A stretch of DNA of 21,403 bases, from the NCBI GenBank assembly GCA_033856535.1, contig JAWVEV010000081.1, forward strand, positions 1-21,403, written 5' to 3'. The stretch is from JAWVEV01 sp033856535. Lineage in GTDB: Bacteria; Actinomycetota; Thermoleophilia; Miltoncostaeales; Miltoncostaeaceae. How positions within the stretch are numbered: the stretch's first letter is position 1; each line of letters begins with the position of its first letter. Shown here one piece after another: positions 1 through 7,657 of the stretch. Both the position numbers and the translations under genes were made by a program. The notes beneath the pieces were generated by a model, which did not search any database, was not told the DNA's origin, and saw only the letters and a program-made list of their open reading frames with translations.

Positions 1-1
1 C

Positions 2-379
2 GGCCCCGGGCCGGCGCTGCTGCTCTCGCTCACCCGGACGCCCGCCGGCATGCGGCTGCCGTTCGACGACCCGGCCGTCGTCGAGGCCCGGCGGGCGATC
101 CTGCGCGGGCCGGCGCCCCCGGTGGTGTCGACGCTCGTCGAGGGGAACAGCCTGCTCGCCGGCGCCCTCTTCGGCGGACCCGAGGCGGGGCTGCCCGCGG
201 ATCCGTTCGCGCGGTTCCTCCCGGCGCGCCGGCTCCGCGTGCCGGCGGGACTGCTGCGCGCCGCGCCGGCGCCGGCGGGACCATCGCTCGAGCGGTACGG
301 CAGCAGCAGCCCGTGGCCGATCGACCGCTTCCCGCCGGATCAGCCCCCCGACTCGAGCAGTCGCTTCAACCGCGCGTAG
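2..379 (+). CDS. 3' end of an unrecognised protein (partial)
   Basis: This is an open frame entering from the left edge and ending at TAG. Nearly every codon ends in G or C, which supports real coding. About 125 residues are visible. They include LPFDDPAVVEARR and a stretch rich in Gly, Ala, Pro and Leu (VSTLVEGNSLLAGALFGG). I see no signal peptide, membrane segment or catalytic motif, and I do not recognise the family. The last 13 codons run antisense to the end of the convergent SRPBCC gene, an overlap of 40 bases. The C-terminal tail (rich in Ser, Pro and Asp) may therefore be poorly conserved. An in-frame ATG lies at 50, but the frame is open to the window edge, so the true start is probably outside. 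Confidence 0.55.
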   Translation, partial: GPGPALLLSLTRTPAGMRLPFDDPAVVEARRAILRGPAPPVVSTLVEGNSLLAGALFGGPEAGLPADPFARFLPARRLRVPAGLLRAAPAPAGPSLERYGSSSPWPIDRFPPDQPPDSSSRFNRA

Positions 380-780
380 TCGCCGCGCACCGAGCGCGCC
401 ACCAATGCGCGCAGGACCGGGCCGGCGATCCGGAAGAACCCGCCGGCGTCGCCCTCGACGATCGCGCTCACGTGGGCGAGGCCGTCGCCCAGCGGCTGGA
501 CCGAGCGCGTCTCCACGATCGGGAACGGGCCGGCGGTGCTGACCAGCCGGATCCGCCGGCCGGGCAGGTGCTCCACCACGCGGAAGCTCGAGACCACGTC
601 CTTCCCGAGGAACCGGGCGGTCTGGTCGTAGGTGGACCCGACGCCGACCGGCGGCGGCGAGGTCCAGCGGCAGGAGCGCATGCCGCGCTGCCAGCGAGGG
701 TTGTTCTCGACGTCGGCGACGAAGGCGAACACGTCGTTCGCCGGGCGCGCGACGTCCACCCCCACCGCGATCGGCCGCAT
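340..780 (-). CDS. SRPBCC family protein (polyketide cyclase/START-like fold)
   Basis: The product is about 146 residues, a normal length for a single SRPBCC (Bet v 1-like) domain. These domains bind hydrophobic ligands in a helix-grip cavity; the ligand here is unknown. The sequence shows the usual order. A first strand ends in VDVARPANDVFAFVADVENNPRW, then comes GVGSTYDQTARFLGK, then a VVEHLPGRRIRL strand, and a long C-terminal helix ends in YARLKRLLESGG. I chose the ATG at 780 because the domain begins directly after it; the frame is open upstream to 828, but that extension is Arg/Gly-rich and not domain-like. The gene is divergent from the AraC regulator, with 128 bases between the chosen starts. 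It converges on the unknown gene at the left edge. Confidence 0.85.
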   Translation of the reverse strand: MRPIAVGVDVARPANDVFAFVADVENNPRWQRGMRSCRWTSPPPVGVGSTYDQTARFLGKDVVSSFRVVEHLPGRRIRLVSTAGPFPIVETRSVQPLGDGLAHVSAIVEGDAGGFFRIAGPVLRALVARSVRGDYARLKRLLESGG

Positions 781-908
781 GGCGGCGACCCTACTCCGCC
801 GCCTTCCGCCGCCGCGAGTAACTCCCACCAGGGCAGCGCCGGCCGCCCTCGGCGAACGCGACCGCGGCGGTGGACGTGTCGAGCACGCAGGGGTCCTATG
901 CTCCGAGG

Positions 909-1658
909 ATGAGCGCAGGCCGGCGCTACCGCACGGTCCCGCCGCCGCCGGCGCTGCGGCCGTTCGTGGAGTGCCTCTGGGTGCACGCCGTCGACGACCC
1001 GGCGCCGGCCGAGGACGACGGGCGGATCCTCCCCGACGGGCGGATGGATCTGGTGTGGGTGCGGGGCATGGGGGCCCTGGTGGCCGGGCCGCAGTCGCGC
1101 GCGACGACGCGCCCCCAGGGCGGGCCGTTCCTGGCGGTCGGCGCGCGCTTCCACCCCGGCGCGGCCCCCGCCCTGCTCGGCCCGGCCGTCGAGCTGCTCG
1201 ACGCCCACGTTCCGCTGGCGGCCGCCGACGCGCCGCTGGCGGCCCGGATCGAGGCCCTGCTGGACGAGGTCGCGGACGACCGCGCCGCCATGGCCGCCCT
1301 CTCGGCGGAGCTCCTGCGGCGCCTGGCGGACGCGCCCGAGCCCGACCCGGCGGTCCGCGCGGCGGTGGACCTGCTGGCGCGCCCGCGCGCGGCCGTCGCC
1401 GACGTCGCGCGGCGCGTCCACCTGAGCGAGCGCCAGCTCGAGCGGCGCTTCGTCGCCGCGGTCGGCTACGGGCCGAAGACGCTCGGCCGGATCCTGCGCT
1501 TCCAGCGCGCCGTGACCGCCCTCGGGAGCGGCGCGGGAGGCGACGATCTGGCGGGAGCGGCGGCCGGGGCCGGGTACGCCGACCAGTCTCACCTGTCGCG
1601 CGAGACCCGCCGCCTCGCGGGTCTCAGCCCCGGCCGGCTGGCCCGCTGGCTCGGCTGA
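909..1658 (+). CDS. AraC-family transcriptional regulator
   Basis: This is a cytoplasmic DNA-binding regulator of about 249 residues. The N-terminal half (YRTVPPPPALRPFVECLWV, then ILPDGRMDLVWVRG) matches the sensor domain common in small actinobacterial AraC proteins (DUF6597-like). The C-terminal ~100 residues carry the two helix-turn-helix units. The first is VADVARRVHLSERQLERRF and the second is DLAGAAAGAGYADQSHLSRE. The family-typical ending LAGLSPGRLARWLG follows. I chose the ATG at 909 because the sensor domain starts right after it; a GTG at 870 is an alternative adding 13 residues. GAGG sits directly against the ATG, too close for a normal ribosome site, so the mRNA could be leaderless. 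The next gene on the same strand is a SnoaL-like protein, a plausible but unproven target. The effector is unknown. Confidence 0.9.
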   Translation: MSAGRRYRTVPPPPALRPFVECLWVHAVDDPAPAEDDGRILPDGRMDLVWVRGMGALVAGPQSRATTRPQGGPFLAVGARFHPGAAPALLGPAVELLDAHVPLAAADAPLAARIEALLDEVADDRAAMAALSAELLRRLADAPEPDPAVRAAVDLLARPRAAVADVARRVHLSERQLERRFVAAVGYGPKTLGRILRFQRAVTALGSGAGGDDLAGAAAGAGYADQSHLSRETRRLAGLSPGRLARWLG

Positions 1659-1675
1659 TTTACGGAAAATGCGAG

Positions 1676-1685
1676 GGAAATTTCC
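1676..1685. promoter_or_regulatory. Perfect 10-bp palindrome GGAAATTTCC, candidate operator
   Basis: The run GGAAATTTCC reads the same on both strands. It lies just after the AraC stop codon and about 100 bases before the SnoaL-like start, in an AT-richer patch of otherwise very GC-rich DNA. A related GGAAAA run occurs a few bases upstream. That it binds a regulator is inference. Confidence 0.3.
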
Positions 1686-1722
1686 GCGCGGTCCACACTT
1701 CAAACGCGCTGCGCTGGCGCGT

Positions 1723-1737
1723 AGGCTGAAACAGCCT
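1723..1737. terminator. Hairpin AGGCTG-AAA-CAGCCT (terminator or leader structure)
   Basis: A perfect 6-bp stem with an AAA loop is followed by CTTTGT. It stands 65 bases after the AraC stop and 45 bases before the SnoaL-like start. It could end AraC transcription or be a structure in the SnoaL leader. The stem is short and the T-tract is weak. Confidence 0.35.
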
Positions 1738-1781
1738 CTTTGTAAGGGGTGTTACTTTCTTTTCCGACGAGGGAGGCTGAC

Positions 1782-2180
1782 ATGGCGGTTCCGGACATCG
1801 GCGGGACCTGGAGCTCTCGTAGCGGGGCCAACGTCGCCGGCATGTACGCGGCGAACGGCGTGCGTCACCAGATCGCCCTCCCCGAGGTGCGCCTCGAGGG
1901 TCACGACGCGATCGCGGGCGCGGCTCAGGGCCTGATCGACGTGGTGCCGGACGAAGTGGTGGAGATCCGCAAGGTGAGCGAGGGCAGCAACGGCACGGTC
2001 ACCGTGGAGTGGGTCTTCAAGGGCACGCACACGGGCGACGCGCCGGGCTGGCCCGCCAAGAACGAGGCCGTGAACCTCGTGGGCGTGAGCGTGTGCGACA
2101 TGGACGGCGACCTCATCAAGGAGGAGCGGGTCTACTGGGACACCGCCACCCTCCTCGCCGGCGCCGGGCTGCTCGGCTAG
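1782..2180 (+). CDS. SnoaL-like / ester cyclase family protein (NTF2-like fold)
   Basis: A protein of 132 residues, the usual length for the SnoaL-like group of NTF2-fold proteins. Members include polyketide cyclases and many uncharacterised small enzymes or ligand-binding proteins. Typical features are LEGHDAIAGAAQGLIDVVPD, where the first helices meet the strands, the strand pair GTVTVEWVFKGTHTGD, and the terminal VCDMDGDLIKEERVYWDTATLL. The ATG at 1782 is supported by GGGAGG ending five bases upstream; the frame is open further up to 1749 but without such a site. It follows the AraC regulator on the same strand, separated by 123 bases that hold two palindromes. The substrate cannot be told from sequence. 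Confidence 0.85.
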   Translation: MAVPDIGGTWSSRSGANVAGMYAANGVRHQIALPEVRLEGHDAIAGAAQGLIDVVPDEVVEIRKVSEGSNGTVTVEWVFKGTHTGDAPGWPAKNEAVNLVGVSVCDMDGDLIKEERVYWDTATLLAGAGLLG

Positions 2181-2198
2181 CCGGATTCGATCCGCCGG

Positions 2199-2220
2199 AG
2201 CCGCCCTCCCGGGGGCGGCT
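2199..2220. terminator. GC-rich hairpin after the SnoaL-like gene
   Basis: AGCCGCCC and GGGCGGCT form an 8-bp perfect stem around TCCCGG. It starts 19 bases after the SnoaL-like stop and ends before the LuxR gene. There is no T-tract, as is common for actinobacterial terminators. Confidence 0.5.
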
Positions 2221-2271
2221 CATGGCGGAAGCGGGCCGGCGCGGGCGTCGCTTCAGCCCCCGGACCCGCCG

Positions 2272-3942
2272 ATGACGACGCTCGACCCGGAACCGCCGGT
2301 CGCGGACCCGCTGGCCGCGGGGCGCCTGGCGTTGGAGCGGGGCGACTGGGCCGGCGCGCAGGCCGCCTTCGCGGCCGCCGGCGAGAGCGGCGAGGCCCTG
2401 GAGGGCCTCGGGATCGCGGCCCGCTGGCGCAACGACGGCGACACGGCGCTGGCCGCGCACGAGGCCGCCTACCGCGCCTTCCGGGCCCGCGACGACGCGC
2501 TCGGCGCGGCGCGCTGCGCGATGTGGCTCGGCATGGAGACCTATCTCTTCCGCTCCGAGCACGCCGTCGCCGGCGGGTGGCTGGAGCGGGCCGACCGGCT
2601 GCTGGCCGGGCTGCCGCCCGCGCCCGAGCACGCCTGGCTGGCGGCCTGGCGCGCCCACGTCGACCTGGCGACGCGCGACACGCGATCGGCCCGCCTGCAC
2701 ACGGCGGCCGCGGCCGGCATCGCGCGCGCGCTCGGCCTGCTCGACATCGAGATCCTGGCCCTGGCCCAGGAGGGGCTGACGCTGGTGGCCGAGGGGCACA
2801 CCGCCGAGGGGATGCGCCTGTTGGACGCGGCCACGGCGACGGCGCTCGGCGACGAGATGACGAACCTCGACGCCATCAGCACCACCTGCTGCTACATGAT
2901 CGACGCCTGCAAGCGGGTGCGGGACTTCGAGCGCGCCCTGCAGTGGTGCGACCACGTGCGCGCCTTCTGCGAGCGCTGGTCCGACCGGATGACCTTCTCC
3001 GCCTGCCGCACCCACTACTGCGACGTGCTGATCTGGCGCGGCGACTGGGCCGACGCCGAACGCGAGATCGACGCCAACCTGGGCGACATCGCGGCCTTCA
3101 ACCCCGGCCGGGCGCCGGACGCGCTGGCCCGACTCGGCGAGCTGCGCCGGCGCCAGGGGCGCCTGGACGAGGCCGAGGCGACCCTGGCGCAGGCGGGCGC
3201 CCACCAGGTCGCGCTGCTCGCGCGGGCCGAGCTGGCGCTGGACCGCGGCGACGCCGCCGGCGCGCTGGAGGGCGCCGAGCGCTACCTGCGCCGGGTGGGC
3301 GCCGACGGGCGCAGCGAGCGGGTGCCCGGGCTGGAGCTGGTCGTGCGGGCGCACCTGCGCGCCGGGTCGCCGGCCGCCGCGCGCGCCGCGCTGGACGAGC
3401 TGCTCACCGCCGCCGCCGCCGTCGGCACGGGTGCGGTGCGGGCGTCGGCCCGCCTGGCCGAGGGGCTGGTGCTCGCCGCCGAGGGACGGCCGGCCGAGGC
3501 CGCCGCGGCGCTCGAGGACGCCGCCGCCGGGTTCGAGCGGTCCGGCGGACGGATGGACGCGGCGCGGGCGCGGCTGGCCCTTGCCGAGGCGCTCTCGGCC
3601 GCCGACCGCCCGCGCTCGGCCGCCGAGGAGGCCGCCGCGGCGCGCGACCTCTTCCTGCTCCTGGGCGCCGGCGGCGAGGCCGGGCGGGCGGCGGCGCTGC
3701 TGCGCCGGCTGGGGACCGAGCCGGCGGCGGCGGCCGGCGACCCGTCGCTCACCCGGCGCGAGCGGGAGATCCTGGCCCTCATCGGCCGCGGCCTGGACAA
3801 CCGCGAGATCGCGGAGCGCCTGGTGCTCAGCGTCCGCACCGTGGAGCGGCACGCGTCGAACATCTACCTCAAGATCGGCGCGTCGGGGCCGTCGGCGCGG
3901 GCGCTGGCGGCGACCCACGCGACGCGGCAGGGCCTCACCTAG
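2272..3942 (+). CDS. LuxR-family regulator with TPR-like helical N-terminus
   Basis: The product has 556 residues. Residues ~1-480 are a continuous series of Ala-rich helical hairpins of TPR type, for example ADPLAAGRLALERGDWAGAQ and RGDWADAEREIDANLGD. This is a protein-interaction or sensing scaffold. I see no Walker A motif, so it is not the ATP-dependent MalT/LAL type. Residues ~488-545 form the LuxR/GerE DNA-binding domain. It starts at LTRREREILALIGRG, has the recognition helix region NREIAERLVLSVRTVERH, and then NIYLKIGASG. The ATG at 2272 has no Shine-Dalgarno sequence, so a leaderless mRNA is possible. It stands between the SnoaL-like gene and the cupin-GNAT pair, all on the same strand. 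Regulation of either neighbour is plausible but not shown. Confidence 0.92.
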   Translation: MTTLDPEPPVADPLAAGRLALERGDWAGAQAAFAAAGESGEALEGLGIAARWRNDGDTALAAHEAAYRAFRARDDALGAARCAMWLGMETYLFRSEHAVAGGWLERADRLLAGLPPAPEHAWLAAWRAHVDLATRDTRSARLHTAAAAGIARALGLLDIEILALAQEGLTLVAEGHTAEGMRLLDAATATALGDEMTNLDAISTTCCYMIDACKRVRDFERALQWCDHVRAFCERWSDRMTFSACRTHYCDVLIWRGDWADAEREIDANLGDIAAFNPGRAPDALARLGELRRRQGRLDEAEATLAQAGAHQVALLARAELALDRGDAAGALEGAERYLRRVGADGRSERVPGLELVVRAHLRAGSPAAARAALDELLTAAAAVGTGAVRASARLAEGLVLAAEGRPAEAAAALEDAAAGFERSGGRMDAARARLALAEALSAADRPRSAAEEAAAARDLFLLLGAGGEAGRAAALLRRLGTEPAAAAGDPSLTRREREILALIGRGLDNREIAERLVLSVRTVERHASNIYLKIGASGPSARALAATHATRQGLT

Positions 3943-4067
3943 CCGATCTGCGTGCGGCGGCCGCGCGGGTTACGTGCGCGCACGCATGCCCCGGCCCCGA
4001 GGCCGCTCATAGCGTGGCCCCCATCACCGCGGGCCGCATCGGCGCCCGCGACACGAGAGGAGCGGAC

Positions 4068-4451
4068 ATGGGCGCGTACTCGCCGGAGGACATCCCGATG
4101 GTCTTCGAGGCGGAGGGTCTGGGCTGGGTGCGGCAGGCGACCGAGGGCGGCATCACCATCGAGCTGTCGCACTTCGGGCCGGGCATGAAGATCGACGAGC
4201 TCTTCCACGGCCTGCCGGACGACCGCTGCCAGTGCCCCCACTACGGCTACGTGCTGGAGGGCGAGTTCGTCTACCGGACGGCGGATGGCGAGATCACCAT
4301 CAGCGCCGGCCAGGCCTACTACATCCCGCCGGGGCACCTGCCCGGCACGCGGGACCAGTCCTGCACGCTGATCGAGTTCAGCCCGGCCGACGCGATGGCC
4401 GAGACGCTCGCGGTGGTCGAGCGGAACATGGCCGCGGCGGGCGCGTCGTGA
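4068..4451 (+). CDS. Small cupin-domain protein
   Basis: A single-domain cupin of 127 residues. The first cupin motif is PHYGYVLEGEFVYRTADGEI. Here the usual His-x-His pair reads His-x-Tyr, so the metal site is partly altered. The second motif is ISAGQAYYIPPGHLPG, with a conserved His. A Cys-x-Cys (DRCQCPHYG) stands just before motif one. Cupins of this size may be isomerases, dioxygenases or ligand sensors; the role here is unknown. The ATG is chosen because GAGAGGAG lies seven bases upstream. The stop overlaps the start of the downstream GNAT gene by four bases, so the two are likely co-translated. Confidence 0.85.
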   Translation: MGAYSPEDIPMVFEAEGLGWVRQATEGGITIELSHFGPGMKIDELFHGLPDDRCQCPHYGYVLEGEFVYRTADGEITISAGQAYYIPPGHLPGTRDQSCTLIEFSPADAMAETLAVVERNMAAAGAS

Positions 4452-5290
4452 GCGCCGTCGCGCTCGACCCGCCGGCGGCCGCGCCCTCGCTGGGCGAGGC
4501 CCTGCTGCTCGAGGAGGTCGAGACCCGCGCGATGCGCGACATGGTCGAGGCGGCGCCGGCGGCGGTGCGGGCCGCCGGCGGGCTCTCGGCGGTCGAGCGT
4601 GACGGCGCCCTCTGCATCCGCTGCGACGCCCTCCCCGGCTCGCGAATGTTCAACCACGTCTTCGGGCTCGGCCTGGACCGGCCCGCCCGCGCTGACGACC
4701 TGGCGTGGGCCGCCGCGGCCTACGACGGACGGGCCCACCACGTCGCGCTGAGCCCGGCGGCGCGGCCGGCGGAGCTCGGCGGCTTGCTGGCGGCCCGCGG
4801 CTACGCGCCGGGCTACGGGTGGGTGAAGTTCCGGCGTGGGGTGGAGCCGCTGCCGGCGCCGGCGACGGACCTGCGCGTCGTCCCCGCCGACGGGCGCCAC
4901 GAGGCGGCCTTCGGCGCCGTGATCGCCGAGGCGTTCCACCTGCCGGCCTGGGCCGGGGACTGGGTCGCCGCCATGCCGGGCCGGCCGGGCTGGACCTGCC
5001 TGGTGGCGCTTGACGGGGCGACCCCGGTGTCGGCCGGCGGGCTGTACGTCGCCGGCGGGGTGGGCTGGCTGGCGTTCGGCGCGACGCTTCCGGCGCACCG
5101 CGGGCGCGGCGGGCAGACCGCGATCCTGGCGGCGCGGATCGCCCGGGCCGCCGAGCTGGGCTGTATCGCCCTGGCGGTCGAGACCGGCGCCCGCGAGCCG
5201 GGCCGGGCCGAGGCGAGCTACCGCAACATCGTGGCCGCAGGGTTCGAGCCGCGGTACCTGCGACCGAACTGGGCCTCTCCGACCGGCTGA
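4448..5290 (+). CDS. GNAT-family N-acetyltransferase
   Basis: A cytoplasmic protein of 280 residues. The C-terminal half is a GNAT domain. LVALDGATPVSAGGLYV and VGWLAFGATLPAHRGRGG give strands 3-4 and the acetyl-CoA pyrophosphate loop (HRGRGGQ, fitting Q/R-x-x-G-x-G/A). It ends with SYRNIVAAGFEPRYLRPNW. The N-terminal half looks like a degenerate second GNAT-like domain, as in many actinobacterial members of this length. The acceptor substrate is unknown. The GTG at 4448 is chosen because it overlaps the cupin stop codon as GTGA, a sign of translational coupling. An operon of cupin plus acetyltransferase suggests both act on the same small molecule, which is inference. Confidence 0.88.
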   Translation: MSAVALDPPAAAPSLGEALLLEEVETRAMRDMVEAAPAAVRAAGGLSAVERDGALCIRCDALPGSRMFNHVFGLGLDRPARADDLAWAAAAYDGRAHHVALSPAARPAELGGLLAARGYAPGYGWVKFRRGVEPLPAPATDLRVVPADGRHEAAFGAVIAEAFHLPAWAGDWVAAMPGRPGWTCLVALDGATPVSAGGLYVAGGVGWLAFGATLPAHRGRGGQTAILAARIARAAELGCIALAVETGAREPGRAEASYRNIVAAGFEPRYLRPNWASPTG

Positions 5291-5296
5291 GCGGCC

Positions 5297-5326
5297 GCGA
5301 GCGGGCCGGCACGATGCCCGGCTCGC
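5297..5326. terminator. Bulged hairpin after the GNAT gene
   Basis: GCGAGCGGGC pairs with GCCCGGCTCGC, a 10-bp stem with one bulged base and a 9-base loop. It starts six bases after the GNAT stop. A short TTGATC follows. It probably ends the cupin-GNAT transcript. Confidence 0.45.
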
Positions 5327-5377
5327 TTGATCGAAACCCCGAAAAGCGGCAGGTTCGCGCCGTCCGATGGCGCGACC

Positions 5378-7537
5378 GTGAGCACCCGCAGGCACCCGTC
5401 CCGCCCGGCTCTCCGCCGGGTGGCCCTGGGGCTGCTCGCGGCCGGCGTCGCCCTGGGCGCGCCGGCCGTCGCCGGCGCCGTCCCGGGCGCCACGATCGAC
5501 CTGGCCGACGTGGGCGGCCGGCCGATCCACCTGGCCTCGACGTTCACCTCGGACTCGCTGGTGGTGACCAACACCTCGACCGCCGGCGAGATGATCGCGG
5601 CGGTCGAGATCGACCTCGCGGACGGGCCGGCGATGTTCCCGGATCTGGTCTTCGACCCCGTCGGCGGGGCCGGAGACACCCAGGGCAAGGACGTCACGCT
5701 CGACTCGGTCAGCGGCGCCGTCGTGCTGGCCGCGCCGCCGGCGTACGGGAAGCCGCTCGGCGGCGGCTACTCCCGGGCGACGATCACCTTCCCGGTCGAC
5801 GAGGACGGCCTCGACGCGCTCGGCGACTTCGCGCCCGGCTCGGCCGCGCGCTTCTCGTTCGACGTGGATCCCACCTCGATCCAGGGCACCGCGCCCGAGC
5901 CGGTCCCCGCCGCGGCGCCGGTGTCGGGCGCCGAGCTGCACGGCGCCACGGTGGCGGTGACCTTCTCCGACGGGTCGGTCCTGGCGGGCGACCTGGTCCT
6001 CACCCCCGGGACCGACAACTCCTCGCACCTGACCCTCGCGCCTGGGGAGCCGCTCGCCCGGCCGGCCCTCGCCCGCGCCGGCGGCCGCGCCGCGCCCGCG
6101 GTCACGTTCGACCCCGCCCAGCAGGTCGTCGTGAGCGGCCCGGCCGGGGCGAGCGGCGTGATGGTGGTGGCGGAGGGCCACCTGAACGTGGTCGACGCGC
6201 CCGGCGGCGGAACCGACCTGGACCCCTTCGAGGCCAACACGGCCGCGGCGATCTCGGAGGTGCCGTTCACGATCGGCGCGGACGGGACGGCGACGGTCGC
6301 CGTGACGCTCTCCGACACGCCCGGCCAGCAGCCGCTGCTGCCGCTCGAGAGCGGGATCGACTACCTGACGGCCTACCTGACCGACGGCGACCGGACCGGG
6401 CCGGTGTCCGACCCCCTCGTGATCCAGCTGGATCCGCAGGCCGAGCGCGTGCCGCCGGCCCTGGTCGACGTCGTCCCGATCGCGGACCAGACGCGCGTCA
6501 GAACGAGCATCCACCCGCGCATCACCTTCAGCGAGCCGATGGATCCCGGCACGGTGCTCCTGCCCGGCGCGGTGACGCTGACCGGCCCGAGCCCACCGCC
6601 GGTGACGCTCGTGCCCGACGCGGAGAACCGCTCCTTCGAGCTCGTCCCCCTCATGGGCCTGGTTCAGGGTAGCCGCTACACGCTGACCGTGAACGCCGGC
6701 GTCGCCGACACGGTCGGGAACGTCCTCTCGCAGCCGGTGAGCTGGAGCTTCATGACGGAGGATCTGGGCCACGCGGATCCGCTCTGCGCCCTCAGCCCGG
6801 GTCATCCGATCTGCTCCCCGCCGCCGACCACCACGGGCCCGCCGGCGTGCGCGGAGGTCCCCGAGCGGCGCACGCCGGAGGCGCCGCAGAAGGTCGCGCT
6901 CACGGCCGCCCGGCTGCGGACCGATCAGCGCATCGCCCAGGCGGCGCTGCGCCGGGCGGCCGCGATCGAGGCCTGGCTGGACGCGGGCATCCAGGCCCGC
7001 GACCTGTGCGGCAACGGCATCGGGCCGGCCGAGTTCGCGGGGCTGACCTTCTCCGGCGCCGGCCGGTCCACGCCGGCGACCGCGGCGCCGCGCGCCCTGG
7101 CGATCCCCGTGGCTGCGGGGACCGGAGGGCGGGTGACCCTCACCGTCCGGCAGATGCGCGTGAACCAGCGCATCGCCCGGGCGGCGCTGCGGCTCGTCGA
7201 CGCCCTCACCGACCGCCTCGACGGCGGCCTGACCGGCGGGGATCTGGCCGACGCAACCGTCGAATCGAGCCAGCTCTGGAACGGCCTGAGGGCGTTCTCG
7301 GCCACCCAGGCGGCGCCGGTCCCGCCGACGGTCACGACGCCGCGACGGTCCCGCGCGCGGCAGGGCCGGGTCACGCTGAGCGCAGAGCAGGCCTTCGTGA
7401 ACCGGCGCATCGCGGTCGAGGCGCTCCGCCGCGTGGACGAGCTGGCCGACCGCCTCGCCCGCGGCCTGACCGGCGCGGACTTCCGCGACGGCAGCCTGAC
7501 GGTCCTCGACCTCGCCCCGGGGGTGCGCCCGGACTGA
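5378..7537 (+). CDS. Secreted protein with Ig-like domain and triplicated NQRI module
   Basis: A predicted exported protein of 719 residues. Residues 1-~33 form a signal peptide: Arg-rich start, hydrophobic LALGLLAAGVALG-like core and a final AVAGA-type cut site. Residues ~35-250 are beta-rich and contain FSFDVDPTSIQG and ATVAVTFSDGSVLAGDL, a style seen in other secreted actinobacterial proteins. Residues ~357-462 resemble an SbsA/Big_5 Ig-like domain (VPIADQ, ITFSEPMDPGTV, SWSFMTED). Residues 504-556, 585-637 and 663-716 are three copies of a ~54-residue helical module. I chose the GTG at 5378 because the signal peptide starts there; a TTG at 5327 would add 17 residues. Neither has a clear ribosome site. 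The downstream gene has the same C-terminal plan. The function is unknown, with a cell-surface role likely. Confidence 0.8.
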   Translation: MSTRRHPSRPALRRVALGLLAAGVALGAPAVAGAVPGATIDLADVGGRPIHLASTFTSDSLVVTNTSTAGEMIAAVEIDLADGPAMFPDLVFDPVGGAGDTQGKDVTLDSVSGAVVLAAPPAYGKPLGGGYSRATITFPVDEDGLDALGDFAPGSAARFSFDVDPTSIQGTAPEPVPAAAPVSGAELHGATVAVTFSDGSVLAGDLVLTPGTDNSSHLTLAPGEPLARPALARAGGRAAPAVTFDPAQQVVVSGPAGASGVMVVAEGHLNVVDAPGGGTDLDPFEANTAAAISEVPFTIGADGTATVAVTLSDTPGQQPLLPLESGIDYLTAYLTDGDRTGPVSDPLVIQLDPQAERVPPALVDVVPIADQTRVRTSIHPRITFSEPMDPGTVLLPGAVTLTGPSPPPVTLVPDAENRSFELVPLMGLVQGSRYTLTVNAGVADTVGNVLSQPVSWSFMTEDLGHADPLCALSPGHPICSPPPTTTGPPACAEVPERRTPEAPQKVALTAARLRTDQRIAQAALRRAAAIEAWLDAGIQARDLCGNGIGPAEFAGLTFSGAGRSTPATAAPRALAIPVAAGTGGRVTLTVRQMRVNQRIARAALRLVDALTDRLDGGLTGGDLADATVESSQLWNGLRAFSATQAAPVPPTVTTPRRSRARQGRVTLSAEQAFVNRRIAVEALRRVDELADRLARGLTGADFRDGSLTVLDLAPGVRPD
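6887..7525 (+). repeat. Three protein-level repeats of the NQRI module (first protein)
   Basis: Three ~54-codon units lie at 6887-7045, 7130-7288 and 7364-7525. Each starts with a Val-x-Leu strand-like step and a Gln, then N/D-Q/R-R-I, A-L-R-R/L, a second helix ending R/W-L-x-x-G, then L-T-G-x-D/F or I-Q-A-R-D. The first copy differs by having AWLDAGIQARDLCG with a cysteine. Linkers between copies are Pro/Ala/Thr-rich. Confidence 0.8.
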
Positions 7538-7556
7538 CGTCGCCGGCCGGCCGACG
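7538..7556. terminator. Weak hairpin between the two secreted-protein genes
   Basis: CGTCG and CGACG form a 5-bp stem around a GC-rich, itself palindromic loop. It begins immediately after the TGA and is followed by AAA. It may be a weak terminator; the two neighbouring genes could still be co-transcribed across the 120-base gap. Confidence 0.25.
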
Positions 7557-7657
7557 AAACCCGGACGAAATCCTCACAACCTCTTCACGTCGTTCTGCGA
7601 TGGGAGGCCGATACTCCTCGGCATGCCGTCAATCAACGGCGACGGAGTCGTGAAGCC

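Noticed and set aside
3973..3984. CGTGCGCGCACG palindrome before the cupin gene
   Set aside because: Alternating C and G words of this kind arise easily in such GC-rich DNA; there is no second copy or clear link to a promoter.
5327..5377. TTG start giving a longer first secreted protein
   Set aside because: No ribosome site is seen and the extra 17 residues precede a complete signal peptide that starts well at the GTG at 5378.
4319..6805. Long minus-strand open frame across the GNAT and first secreted protein
   Set aside because: It is a shadow of the two well-supported plus-strand genes and shows no domain or signal peptide.
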